Of a DNA stretch of 64,000 nucleotides, positions 33,801-43,380 are shown one piece after another. Each line of letters starts with the position of its first letter. The first letter of the stretch is position 1. The notes beneath the pieces are model-generated. The model had not been told where the DNA came from and did no database searches. It saw only the letters and a list, made by a program, of their open reading frames with translations. Made by a program: the position numbers and the translations under genes. The stretch comes from Nothophaeocryptopus gaeumannii (taxonomy: Eukaryota; Ascomycota; Dothideomycetes; Mycosphaerellales; Mycosphaerellaceae): the NCBI GenBank assembly GCA_031771865.1, contig JASISA010000010.1, forward strand, positions 1,240,001-1,304,000. Direction: 5' to 3'.

Positions 33801-34202
33801 GTCATCATCTCCGTAGTCGTCTTCGATTAGCCGAGCGGCTTTCTTAGGTACAGCGGAGGTCTTGGCACCCTCTTCCGCGCCGGTGTCGATGGGCACATCA
33901 CCGCGCTCTGGTGTCTTGCTCGCGCGCGGTGCAAGTGCATCGATGTTGAAGAGCGCCTGTAACTTGGCTTGTGTCTCCTCCCAGCAGAGTTGTAAACTCG
34001 CGTGAATCGGGTCTTCCTCGCGCTCCTCCTCTGCAGCATCCCCCAGCCCGCCGCTGTTGGCCGCCGCTGCCGTCGCGGGGGTAGCCCCATCTCCCCTTGT
34101 CATACTCGCCGTCCTCCTCGCATTGCCGTTGCTGCCGTGGATTCCATTAAGTAGATGGCGCGCGGAGCCATTGGGATGCTGCCGATTCGGAGTCGAGATC
34201 AT
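30813..34202 (-). CDS. SPT7: SAGA subunit SPT7, bromodomain protein
   Basis: Exons 34202-31497 and 31445-30813 give about 1112 residues. The 51-nt intron (31446-31496; GTGAGT, CTGAC branch, GAAG acceptor) is a multiple of three without stops, so a plain ORF adds 17 false residues between SHLADLL and RPALGDHAG. A bromodomain lies around 330-435 (HVAPFLQRVSKREAPDYFQI, then KPMDIGTMIKKLKQF and NLIWTNCLKYNQDPGHPL, with the acetyl-lysine Asn). A histone-fold-like segment follows near 800-850 (FYHAGFEDFQPSALEAVTDV). SPT7 scaffolds the SAGA coactivator and binds acetylated histones. The 5' end is unsettled: conserved-looking codons (SPRVDESNDPHIVRPHLIAG) continue upstream in frame past 34292 without an ATG, so a short 5' exon is likely. 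The C-terminus has Lys-rich sequence resembling nuclear signals. Confidence 0.88.
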   Translation of the reverse strand: MISTPNRQHPNGSARHLLNGIHGSNGNARRTASMTRGDGATPATAAAANSGGLGDAAEEEREEDPIHASLQLCWEETQAKLQALFNIDALAPRASKTPERGDVPIDTGAEEGAKTSAVPKKAARLIEDDYGDDDEEDEEEDQDKESPLKAKGKAALPNGVSPHAIRAIAPRSKPATPKHSASSLSDQAKSSEDVRKQLEQDKKAAAESAKHDFQRMFYTLESDRDAMLEQQKLDELDREVENEISGGTNGAADHNSARGLAVPAAATQGSLGSADLGASSLTLKHLIARIDAKRDQVKASDNQLRTLISEVRKGRSKWASEDKVGQEELYEAAEKVLMELKAMTEHVAPFLQRVSKREAPDYFQIITKPMDIGTMIKKLKQFAYRSKKEFVDDLNLIWTNCLKYNQDPGHPLRKKALYMRKETDKLTPLIPEIVVRNREEVEAEERRLHSVDADDSDDDDAPIMASRGRKAPKKGGPTTSARKGTSGPSVAVDDTATPAPEVKPPLHSQASNLRNDLLRADSEIPDASSAGFNTPPPGSATPLLPNGVHVSGALGSQADVMEVDGRSIISVAQEDADEDDAEFKTWKQVTKKDRAIAAAERNRLFRGEHLNGDEPALLRSKAAMRRWIRQQKMLSEKPQIDAETQEGAEPAEAETAAGGETLAQGIEGEEEDSTLPDYYNPLSAIPDLNPRWKWTTDSEGYAVPQTEEWMRMYPKDRYRTTQGTLNKKMDSNIRQMQETRKVCSKIGIVKQMQIQAQTYQNQFQKYEPEPFVEVDPGAVVVSEEGPLIATWVNRNAFQKAVGKIFYHAGFEDFQPSALEAVTDVASEFMQKLGANLQLYHEEPKHAANAPRFTFEEQILHTLDENGMDIESLETYIRDDVERLSTKLGVMHERMKSHLADLLVSLCGVIYNVTCADFLKRPALGDHAGADGVGAFNDGSEQFVGGDFAEDLDEDFFGFRELGLAEELGLETMSVPLHLLQNRMHAQYQAQNQGPVSSSGLIFESPLPYDPISMDNLGHQIGLVQDFFRTKLRNNHDEALIEDEDLPAKQKFPKPRLPPTGKITSPRKRPLREQAQAARKKQKLEEKAKNVKPIPPLKLQMPSEPTENGFDPEKGGGENEGPATPESIAN

Positions 34203-34738
34203 GTCCTGGACCCGCTTCCGCAGCGTGCCTCCTCGAGTCTCGCCAGCAATGAGGTGTGGTCGGACGATATGGGGATCATTTGACTCGTCCACGCGCGGCG
34301 ATGATGGTGGTGTTTTCGGATTCGATGAATTCAGCGGTATTGGTGATGAAGTGATGAATATGGCTGCGTCGCTGGCGAGTGACGTTGGTCCTGTCTATGG
34401 AGAAGCACCTGCCGTCGGCTGCGACTTCGACTTGCGACCGGAAGGAACCACTAAGCACTGCTGTTCATTCACCACACTGCGCGAAATAGAACACACAATA
34501 ACAACTGCAATAAGTTGAAACCAGTCTCCAGTAGTCGGCGCTCACGTGAAGTTGCAAAGTGAGGCGACAATGCGACAGTGAGCTTTGTCGGAGAAGCCTT
34601 AGGCACCCCACAACTTGTGCCTGCCTTGCTTCGTCATTAGGAAGGAGCGACCGGCAGTCCACCGACTGTCCACTTTCCTTCCTTCACGACACGCAGCAAT
34701 AGCCTCTCGTCACAAGCAGCAATGTCGCGGTAGCAGCA

Positions 34739-35764
34739 ATGTCTCTACGAATACGAAAGCCGTTCGCGGGTAGGTCCCTTCTTCCATCCGAGGTTTTGCA
34801 GCAGACACAGCATAGAGCCATCCATGGACGGTGATGCATAGTTAGCTAACACCCAAGCTCTCCCTAGCTTCGTTCGCCGTACTTGTCCTGGCCTCTGCCT
34901 ACTTAGGCCTGAGTACACAGAAGATCCCTCAGTACGGACAGAGTGATAAGGGGTTACATTTCATAACCTTCTTCCTATTGACGGTAAGTCCAATACTGGA
35001 AACTGGGCGAGCAATGCGACAGGCGGCTACGAAGCGGTCAATGAAGGATGCTGCAACCTGGCAAAAGTTGAGATTGGAGGTGATATACATACTTGACACT
35101 CGATTCGAGGAACAGAGTGTACTGTTTCTAGGCCATGCTACCTCAGACTCCTCTATGCGACAAAGCCGCCAAACGAACAACCTGGCTCCCAATGCTGTCA
35201 CCCGGACGCGTCACTGACAAGCTACAATAGTCAACGTTTTACTGGATCCTCGAAACCTCCCGCCGCCGCGTCGTCCACCTTACCCTCCTAATCTGCACCG
35301 CCGGCCTCTCCATCGGCTCCGAAATCATCCAGGCCCTGCTTCCCAACGGCCGGGACTTCGATCCTTTCGACATCCTCGCAAATGTCATAGGCTCAGGCCT
35401 CGCGCTCCTCCTATCCTCATGGTACCACAAACGGATGCTAGAACGGAGACGGAAGAATAAGAATTATGATATTGTGCCGGGAGAAGAGGGGGCGGAGGAC
35501 GACGTGGAGTTAGGAGAGGACGGGCTGGGGAGGCCGAGGGAGAGGGATCCTGAGCTGGGAGAGGGTGGGTTGGGATCGCAGGAGACGGGGATTGTGGTGC
35601 CGGAGGCGCAGCAGAATGGGAATGCGAAGCCGAATGTTACGGAGGAGTTGGATAATTGGGACGAGAACGCAGATGAGGACTGGGAAGAAGAGGGCGCTGA
35701 GGCTGCTAAGGTAGTCGCTGGAAGCGGGAGTGAAGAGGAACCTGCCAAGAAGCGGACGGATTGA
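34739..35764 (+). CDS. VanZ-like integral membrane protein
   Basis: Three exons (34739-34769, 34868-34983, 35231-35764) give 226 residues. Introns are 98 nt (GTAGGT, GCTAAC branch, CTAG) and 247 nt (GTAAGT ... AATAG), long for this window. The joined protein starts MSLRIRKPFAASFAVLVLAS and contains SDKGLHFITFFLLT, then FYWILETSRRRVVHLTLLIC and SIGSEIIQALLPNGRDFDPF followed by DILANVIGSGLALLL. This is the VanZ-like fold: several membrane helices with a GRxFDxxDxxANxxG loop. The C-terminal ~100 residues are very acidic and probably cytosolic. Biochemical function of fungal VanZ-like proteins is not established. It is divergent from SPT7. Confidence 0.85.
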
Positions 35765-36122
35765 TGAGAGGAAGATAATGAATTCAGGAGCGTTTCGACG
35801 AGAAATGGAATGTATGAGTCGATCATGAAACGATGCTGAATCACGGTCTAAGAATGAGTGTCATCTCTTGCAACAGTCTCACTTCTCTCTTCAAGACTTC
35901 TCATTCAACAACTACGGGATGCGATATTGACAACCCAGAGAATCTTCTGTCCAACTGAGAGCGGGGCGGCATCTGCAGACTCTTCTCAATGATCAGAAGT
36001 CCAAGCATCGCCTTCTCTAAATCCGAAACGGGCTCTCTGCTGCTGATTTCAAACTCCGCCTGCTCACGGCATTTATTCGCGAAGAGAGCCCCGGCAACGA
36101 CGTTTGTCCTCGGTCGAATCAT
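35765..36122 (-). other. Uncertain short minus frame
   Basis: A 73-codon ATG frame (36122-35901) reads MIRPRTNVVAGALFANKCRE and LEKAMLGLLIIEKSLQMPP, which has a coding feel. It has no partner exon I can identify and overlaps the start of a plus-strand relic. I give it as unresolved. Confidence 0.25.
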
Positions 36123-36813
36123 CTCCAGCTTCTCCCTCGATACAGCAAGAGCTCGATGCTGCGTATAAAGAATTCAGACTTCTCTGGGACAACGATACTA
36201 TGGCCAGGCGGTAAGGACGGCGCCTTGAGCTGCCATCTAGAGATTCAGGCGCGGTGCTTGTGGGAGTCATGACCTATCCTTCATTGGAATCGCAGATCAT
36301 AAAACACCTCGAAGCCGATCGGGACTCTTATCTCAAAGACACTACCAGCAAGTCAGTCCGATACGCGCAAGAGCAGGTTGGAACGAACGAATCAAGCTCC
36401 CTCACGGACCTGATACCGTTTCCATAATCGACAAGTGGCCAAGATGGCCTACAGCGCGTTGACCAATATTTTCTAGAGAGAGATTTGCAAAGGCAATGCC
36501 AAAGCTCCAAGACATATTCCGAATCACTGTCGATCGCTGCAAGTATGGGATAGAGACCTGCGTCGTTCTGATAGGCGAAGTCAACGAAGAGGTCTTTGCA
36601 GAGCTATTCGATCCGGAGACAGACGAGATTATCTCTTTTGGTGACGAGGTTGGAGCAGTAGTATGGCGCGGTTCCCAAAATCGGATCACGGAAAAATTGG
36701 TGTATCTGGTGTATCACAGGGCTGTGTGGGATCACGGGAAGGGTACCGTGGAGATGGCGAATCTGGTCGACTTTGCGATTCAAGTCTGCTACAGCCTTTG
36801 CCACCTTACATGA
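36123..36813 (+). pseudogene. Relic of an unidentified gene
   Basis: Coding-like fragments lie in order but in different frames: QQELDAAYKEFRLLWDNDTM (36141-36210), then WNERIKLPHGPDTVSIIDKW ending in TGA near 36460, then in the same frame FSRERFAKAMPKLQDIFRIT and DPETDEIISFGDEVGAVVWR to 36813. The isolated TGA between PTAR and PIFSRERF could be a CGA-to-TGA change. I do not recognise the family. A multi-exon gene is the alternative, but no good splice pairs were found. Confidence 0.45.
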
Positions 36814-37780
36814 TCGCCGACCTCGTCTGCACCACTTCCAAATGCGATGCACTTCTGCGCCAGCGTCGTCGCGCTCCGTATGCTTACAGCTGTGGGTCCA
36901 GGAGAGAGGTCGCGAGCCTCGTCACCTGCTGTCGGTGAATCAGATATGCTCCAAACTCAAATGGAAAGAAGGGAAGGATCTGGCAGACCTATCACAGAGA
37001 TGAGCAGCATATCACATCTCCCTTGAAATCGTAAGTTCTATGCCTTCATAGTCCCAGTCAGTAGAAAACGCGATGAGGCGAGCGAGAGACGCGTCCATTT
37101 CACCCGCTGCTTCTGCCTCGCATGTGAAGAGCGTCTTCGGCTACGTAGGGCTTTCGCGTGGCACGCGGGACCCTCAAGACCGGATTCTGGAGATGGAGAA
37201 CCTTAGTGGTCTTGCGTCAGTGCTGGTCATACGACGAGGAATCTCTACGAGTCTCGTGACAAGGTATTATGGCATTTCGCCTCTTCAGCGGGAGCCTACA
37301 ATCTGTAGCTCAGGGGCAGGAGTCTGGCAGGCAGAGTGACCTAGCTGCGTCGAGAGAAAGCGAACTGGGTCTCAGAAGATACCGAGAGGTGGTTCCAATG
37401 GATCGTCTTCGTTGTGCGCGGACTGTTGCGTAGGGTCGTTGGCGGGATGTCTGTCCTCTGAAGCTTGGTAGCCTGCTGTCCTCTGGGCCACTATTGAATG
37501 GCTTGTGGTCGCAAGAATCAACAGCTTTCGGGAAATATGGTATCCACTGCGGTCTCAAACTCGGTTCATTCGAAGCTATTCATAACCCTCAGCCAGGAGG
37601 TGCCAGCACGGCACTTCTGCCTCACGCTAGCACTTTGCTCCCTTCCAAGTCAAACACCACCTTCATGCCTCTCGTACTTTCTTCGATGATGGCTGCAGAA
37701 CGCCGCATGCGGTAACTTGAACTCGACTCGTTGATCCGTAAAAAAACTCCGTTGACCCTCGCATGACCACGTTAAACCGC
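36814..37780. other. Intergenic / unresolved
   Basis: An ATG frame 37073-37339 (MRRARDASISPAASASHVKS) has no recognisable domain. The right end is the 3' flank of RPS26. Nothing else supported. Confidence 0.35.
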
Positions 37781-38342
37781 TTATGCCTGGGCGCCAAGAG
37801 GCTTGTTCTGCTGCTGGGCTGGGTTGATCTTCTTGCCGTCTTTGTTGTATCGCACACGTGGCGGTGGTGCGCGGTTGCGGCGGCCCTCGCGGGAACGGAC
37901 ACTGGGTATGTGTTAGTATGGATGTGTGTGCATTCGCGGATGTGTCGATGGCGGATGGTGGAAGGCGTACCGAACGATCTTGCCGTGAATGGCGCAGGAA
38001 ACGCAGTACTGGAGCTTCAAGTACATCTTTGGCACGGAGTACTCTGTGAAGACGGAAGCGTCTGAAATATCACCTGTTTCACGGTCTCAGCTTCCCCTCT
38101 CCTTCGCTCTTTCCCAAATTCAATTCTCAACGTACGGATGGCGGCGGACTCGACCATGTTGCGGATGGTGAATCTCTTGATCGCCTTGTCCTTAGGTGTG
38201 CATCGCGAGCAGTTGGAGCATCGGATGGGCTTGACGTGGCCGCGGCCCTTCTTGTTACGACCGCTGGGACATATGTTAGTATTTCGCTCGATATTCGCTC
38301 TTCGGTGGATTCGTCGTACTTGGACGCTCGCTTCTTGACCAT
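37781..38342 (-). CDS. RPS26: 40S ribosomal protein S26 (eS26)
   Basis: Four exons (38342-38320, 38263-38136, 38073-37971, 37901-37781) give 124 residues. Introns are 56, 62 and 69 nt; the first and third have CTAAC branch sites and all begin with GT and end with AG. The product reads MVKKRASNGRNKKGRGHVKP, with zinc-ribbon cysteines in RCSNCSRC and YCVSCAIH, and ends KINPAQQQNKPLGAQA. eS26 sits at the mRNA exit channel of the small subunit. No single ORF covers it, so ORF-based calling would miss this gene. It is divergent from the CBS-PB1 gene, about 300 bp apart. Confidence 0.97.
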
Positions 38343-38641
38343 GTTGGGCGACTGTCGGTGGTGTGTTGTGGCTGGTGGTTAGTAGACGTTCGACAGCAAC
38401 GAGATGTCAAGCAAGACGCGGAGGGCGCAAATTGTCATGGAAGGTGCGAGCGGCTTGGCGTAAAGCCTGAGGCAGGAGTCATGATGAGCTAAGCTCCGGC
38501 TCGGAGCATGTCGCCGAACTGCCGATGTAAACATCACTTCAGTGCATCGGTGAGGCCTGGTCCTTTCAGCAATAACGGCCTTGATTCTGACCGCGAACGG
38601 TTCGTCAGCTGTACTATATCTGTAGTACGCGACGAGACACG

Positions 38642-40705
38642 ATGTCGACGGCCAGCGGACACCGCAGCACACCCAAGGGAGGCACCCAACGCGGCCAGGG
38701 CATCTACAACGATGGCCCATCTGGCATCCCACGACCGAAGCTCGAGTCGATGGTCAGCGAGTCTCCTTCGACCACATCATACAGCGCCAGCAGGGCGAAG
38801 CAGTCGAAGCGCGATGAGGTATGAAAATTAGATACGGGGACTTGAAGGGCAATGTTGACAAATGGACAGGCCATCAGGAGCAAGCTCGAGAAGGACCTCA
38901 ACAAGAAGCGAACTGCTGCTGGACGAGCAACGCAACGCCGAAAAGCACCTCCGGGCACGGTGCTCGCCCTTCGTCCGAACCAGGCCCTGCAAATCAAGCC
39001 AAACATCACCGTGACTGAGGCTGCTCAGTTGATGGCCGCAAAGAGGGAAGATTGCGTGCTGGTCACCGACGATGATGATCGCATTGCGGGTATCTTCACC
39101 GCCAAAGACTTGGCTTTCAGAGTGGTTGGTGCTGGCCTCAATGCTCGTAATGTGACCATTGCGGACATCATGACCAAGAACCCGCTCTGTGCGAAGACCG
39201 ACACAAGCGCAACAGATGCATTGGACTTGATGGTGCGAAAGGGATTCAGACATTTGCCGGTTATGGATGAGAATCACGATATTTCCGGTATTTTGGATAT
39301 CACAAAGTGCTTCTACGATGCCATGGAGAAGCTTGAGCGCGCATACACTTCATCTAAGAAGCTGTACGATGCGCTTGAAGGCGTTCAGGCAGAGCTCGGC
39401 TCCAGTCAGCCACAGCAGGTCATACAGTATGTGGAGGCTGTTCGACAACGAATGTCTGGGCCTACACTGGAGTCCGTATTGAATGGCATTCCACCAACGA
39501 CCGTCTCTGTCCGGACGAGCGTCAAGGAGGCCGCCCAACTGATGAAGGAGAACCATACCACTGCTGTTCTTGTACAAGATCAAGGCCAGATCACTGGTAT
39601 CTTCACTTCTAAAGATGTTGTTCTCCGTGTCATTGCTGCTGGCTTGGACCCGGCCAACTGCAGTGTCATTCGTGTCATGACACCTCATCCTGACTTCGCT
39701 CCAATGGATCTGAGCATCCAGCAGGCACTTCGCAAGATGCATGATGGCCATTATCTCAACTTGCCTGTCATGAACAAGGACAGTGATGAGATTGTCGGCA
39801 TGGTTGACGTGCTCAAACTTACATACGCCACCCTCGACCAGATAAACAGCATGTCGTCGGGAGATAGCGAGGGTCCTGCTTGGAACAAATTCTGGATGTC
39901 GATGGATCACGAGACTGGGTCCATGATGTCTGGCGACGGTGGCAGTCACGTCCCGCATACGCCTGATAGGTCAGCAATGATGTCGCCTGAGGGCCACCGA
40001 CCTGGAATGATTGAGCGCGGCGATTCCGTGCTTCCAACCGACTCAGCCTCCCACAATGGCGCTGATCACGAAGACATCTCCGCGACTGCGGGTTCTCCTA
40101 TTGAAGACACTCCTTTCACTTTCAAGTTCAAATCACCGGGCGGTCGCGTACATCGCTCGCACGTAATCGCATCACAAGGCCTTGGAGAGCTGATAAGTGT
40201 CATCGCTGACAAGCTCGGGCACGAAGCAGACACTCTTGGAGGAGTGCCTGCTTTCGAGAACGGCAAGCTACAGCACGCAGGATTCGCGCTCAGCTACATG
40301 GACAACGAGGGCGACACTGTCTCTATAACCACGGACCATGACTTCCTCGAGGCCATCATGCTCGCAAAGGAGGCCCGCAAAGACAAAGTTGACCTTTTTG
40401 TTCACAACCCTGAGAAACCAGCGATTCCTGCAACGCTCGATCCACAGCCTGCTATCATTCCTCCTACACCTCCAGAGAGCTCCGTTTGCCGTCGAAAGCA
40501 GGCAGTGGACGAAGACGAGGACGAAGAGGACGAGGTCTCTCACGTCACCGGACGTCGCAACCGAAAGGCTGCCGCTTCGCAGGGCGCAAAGTCGCAAGAC
40601 CAGATCATCCAGGGCGTGCCGAACGACATGCTCCTGCCTGGTGCCATCGTGGTGCTTGCTGCGGTCATTGTCATCACATTTACCATTGGACGCTCGAGCA
40701 GATGA
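38642..40705 (+). CDS. CBS-domain and PB1-domain membrane protein
   Basis: Exons 38642-38818 and 38870-40705 give 670 residues. The 51-nt intron (GTATGA, TTGAC branch, ACAG) joins SKRDE to AIRSKLEKDLNKKR. Four CBS motifs form two tandem pairs: about residues 104-155 (TVTEAAQLMAAKREDCVLVT), 160-215, 267-320 (SVKEAAQLMKENHTTAVLV) and 330-380. A PB1 domain follows near 475-570 (FTFKFKSPGGRVHRSHVI), and a hydrophobic tail anchor near 646-667 (PGAIVVLAAVIVITFTIG). CBS pairs usually bind adenine nucleotides and PB1 mediates protein pairing. This architecture matches the Mug70-type fungal family. Physiological role is not clear. Confidence 0.88.
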
Positions 40706-41383
40706 TTGCGTTGCGTAGATAGGCGATGCTACCTGCTACCATTTCTTTGTGTCCAGCGATGTTGCAATATCCGAATTGTCTTTCCCGCACTGATACCATT
40801 GCAGTACTTTCAACTATAGCAGCATCTATACTCGAATCCAGACTCAACTTTGACGACGACAGACGCAGCTTTACTGTCGTCCTGCAGCTCTTAAGTCCGC
40901 GTTTCTCCGAGCTCGAATTTACCATCAAGGTCGACCACGCGTCTTCCCATTCTCGCGGCGCGCCCAAATGTGCCTACCACAACGGCTCTCCGGTTGCATG
41001 AAAGGCAATCGGGACAATGTCGTTTCCACAGCTGCCGAATCTGCCCCAAGCGCTTCTCCGTGCTTCAATGCAATTACAGAGCGGAACGCAGTTTGGACGT
41101 CATAAGAAAGAGGGGCTGCTCTAAGCTTGTAGCCAGACTCGACAGCGGATTTGTTTCGCGGTTCCACAACATCTTTGAGGCATCGTCATTGGTTACACTC
41201 ATTTGTCAGTCTGAGATGGAGAGTTGCTGAGACGACAGGTGAGTCATTGGGCCGTCCGAGGTCAGCTTGGGATCAGTAACACCAAGTCTTCCTTGGAATC
41301 TATTGTACTTATCCTCCGACATAATCTTCCTCCACGAACTTTATAGCACCAAACTTCTGAACATCGACTCACTTACTTGCACG
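40706..41383. other. Intergenic
   Basis: Lies between two plus-strand genes. Short overlapping frames only. The promoter of the GFA-type gene should lie at its right end. Confidence 0.4.
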
Positions 41384-42038
41384 ATGAGCTCCTCTCACAT
41401 CCCAAAGCCACAATCTGGCCCCATCCCTCTGCAGACTGAGGGTGCTTATGGCGGCCAGGACAAGAAGACTGCCACCGCTACCTGCTATTGTGGAACGGTG
41501 CAACTCGAGTTTGTATGATCATCAAATCATCGAGAAACACCATCAAATGCTAATGAGATGCCCAGCCAACTGAGGGACCGGATCTTGTAGATACCTTCAT
41601 CTGCAATTGCAGCGGTATTTTCAGCCTCCCCATCACAGCTTTCACATTTCACTGACAAGCATTTCTTCTGCAGACTGCCGCAAAATCACCGCCTCCATGT
41701 TTGCCTCCAACTTCATCATCGCCGACCCGGCCACCAAACACCTCCGCGGCGAATCATCCCTGAAGAGATACGCCCAACGCAAGACCATTGCCTCCGGTTG
41801 CGAAATGGCAAACTATTTTTGCTCCAACTGTGGAACGTTGATGTACAGAGTGGGGAGTGGGTTCCCGGGAAACAAGATTCTGAGGATTGGCACTGTGGAT
41901 GATTTCGAGTTGCAAGAGACGAAGCTCAAGCCGAGGGTGGAGCAGTTTACCAAGGATAGGGTCAAGTGGTTGAAGGGGGCTGAGGGGGTCGAGCAGGTTG
42001 AGGGGAGCTATTATAATGGGAAGGAGCCGGGTAAGTGA
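41384..42038 (+). CDS. GFA-family (glutathione-dependent formaldehyde-activating-like) zinc protein
   Basis: Exons 41384-41512, 41566-41614 and 41674-42038 give 180 residues. Introns are 53 nt and 59 nt with GTATGA/CCAG and GTATTT/TGCAG sites. The zinc ligands are split across exons: ATCYCGTVQLEF in exon 1, ICNCSDC across exons 2 and 3, and FCSNCGTLMYRVG in exon 3, the CxC, CxxC and CxxC layout of the DUF636/GFA fold. Members bind zinc and some add glutathione to aldehydes, but most fungal copies have unknown substrates. A 49-nt middle exon is easily overlooked. Confidence 0.88.
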
Positions 42039-42571
42039 ATAGATGGCAGGCTCTGAAGGGCAGAAAGGCCGAGAATGAAACTATTGGAACGTGGTCGCCT
42101 TCCGACACTGAGTCGCTTTGGCATTACGATCACGCTTGACGAGGCCAGCGATTCTCGACTAGCTCCACCCATCTGTGTCGATGTAATAGAGCTTGTTCAC
42201 CGCGCTTGACTGAGCACACTGTAACATCTTCGGGCTTTGTTCTGGAGGTCATCTCGAGGGTATCTGGCTCTGGATGCTATTCTCGTCTTTGTCCTTCTTT
42301 CGAGCCTTGTATGGGAGATGACGGCCCTCTTCACAAAGAACGGTAACCATGCGGCGTGGCTATACTCTGTGATCTGGTTACCGCAGTGCACTGCCTGGGA
42401 ACTCCAGCACCTCGACCATACATTAACCAGTTCCCTGTCTTTTGCCTTTGGTCTCTTTCGTTCCTTTCACGGCGAGGTCGTTTCGCCTTCTGACAACCAT
42501 GGCACCCATGAGGAAAACCAAGAATGCGGCGCGTAATACGTCGACTGTCTGGGATATGCCATATGTATCAC
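42039..42571. other. Intergenic, possibly part of a duplicated block
   Basis: Contains a plus frame (LALDAILVFVLLSSLVWEMT around 42265-42325) that is hydrophobic. Short nucleotide similarities to 43143-43250 suggest it is the 5' flank copy of the duplicated HExxH locus. Confidence 0.35.
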
Positions 42572-43066
42572 TCCGCCAACATTCGGGAAGTCAGCGGATT
42601 TCTACAACAACGAACATTATGGCAGAACGATCTCATTCTCACAGAACTAAAGAGCACAGACCTGCATTCCTAGTAGAGCAAAGTAAAGCAATGTCTCGAT
42701 AACGGATTTCACGGGGTGCTGGACCAACCTCTAAGATTGACAACTCATATTCTGAAGTGCGGCGCACTGGTATGTTTCTTCTACACTTTTCAGGCTGTTC
42801 CTTGTAGATGAAAAATTGATTCAGGTAAGGTCAGTCAACCTGCTATTGACGATCATCTGACTGAAGGTTACGAGTTCGCGGCGAGAGATTATCGTCCAGA
42901 TCATTATCCCGATGCGGATAGTTCTATGAAGCCAATGGGAAGCTATCATGTCCAACAACGACTTATCGAGCTTGCTGACATTCTCGAGCATCCTAATAAC
43001 TCGAGGCATCCCCATGAAACATCCGATAGGCCTTACAATGACTACTGCGTTGCCGTTAGACCTTGA
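42572..43066 (+). pseudogene. Decayed tandem copy of the neighbouring HExxH gene
   Basis: Pieces align in order with the intact gene at 43381. SADFYNNEHYGR parallels TAFYADEKHQ; after a frameshift, NDLILTELKSTDLHS parallels DELALPELADMPLHP; then two stops; LDQPLRLTTHILKCGAL parallels LIQPLRLASHFLRCGAL. The last piece, from about 42806 to TGA at 43066, reads GYEFAARDYRPDHYPDADSS and YHVQQRLIELADIL, parallel to GYEFAQEV and HHLVQHALVELANHI. The section with the HExxH motif is missing. The copy is therefore a truncated, frameshifted paralogue produced by tandem duplication. Confidence 0.75.
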
Positions 43067-43380
43067 CTCTGTGGCGATCTACGTGCATTGTGCCTTTGTC
43101 AGACTTTGATGTCCAACGATGCTTCAAAGACCCCGATTATGGCATCTATCCTAGTCTTTGTTCGCCATGTAACCATTATGTGGGAAAGTATGCCCGTTGC
43201 AGACAAAGAGAAAACATCACCTCACCAACGTGCCCTGCGATCTGGTTATTCCCTCCAATTTCCGTCATCTTGCCAACTCCCTATGCTGTCACGGATTTCC
43301 TTGCTCAGCACGATCTCCTTCCCTTTTTCATTTTTCCTCTTGATTTTCGCGGCTGGACCGTCAACAATATCTAGCACATA
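43067..43380. other. 5' flank of the HExxH gene
   Basis: No gene. It shares scattered blocks with 42276-42480, for example CTAGTCTTTGTTC/CTCGTCTTTGTCC and GCGATCTGGTTA/GTGATCTGGTTA, as expected for an old duplication that included the promoter. Confidence 0.35.

Noticed and set aside
37663..38342. Several short minus ORFs in the RPS26 locus
   Set aside because: They are pieces of RPS26 read through its introns; the spliced four-exon product explains them.
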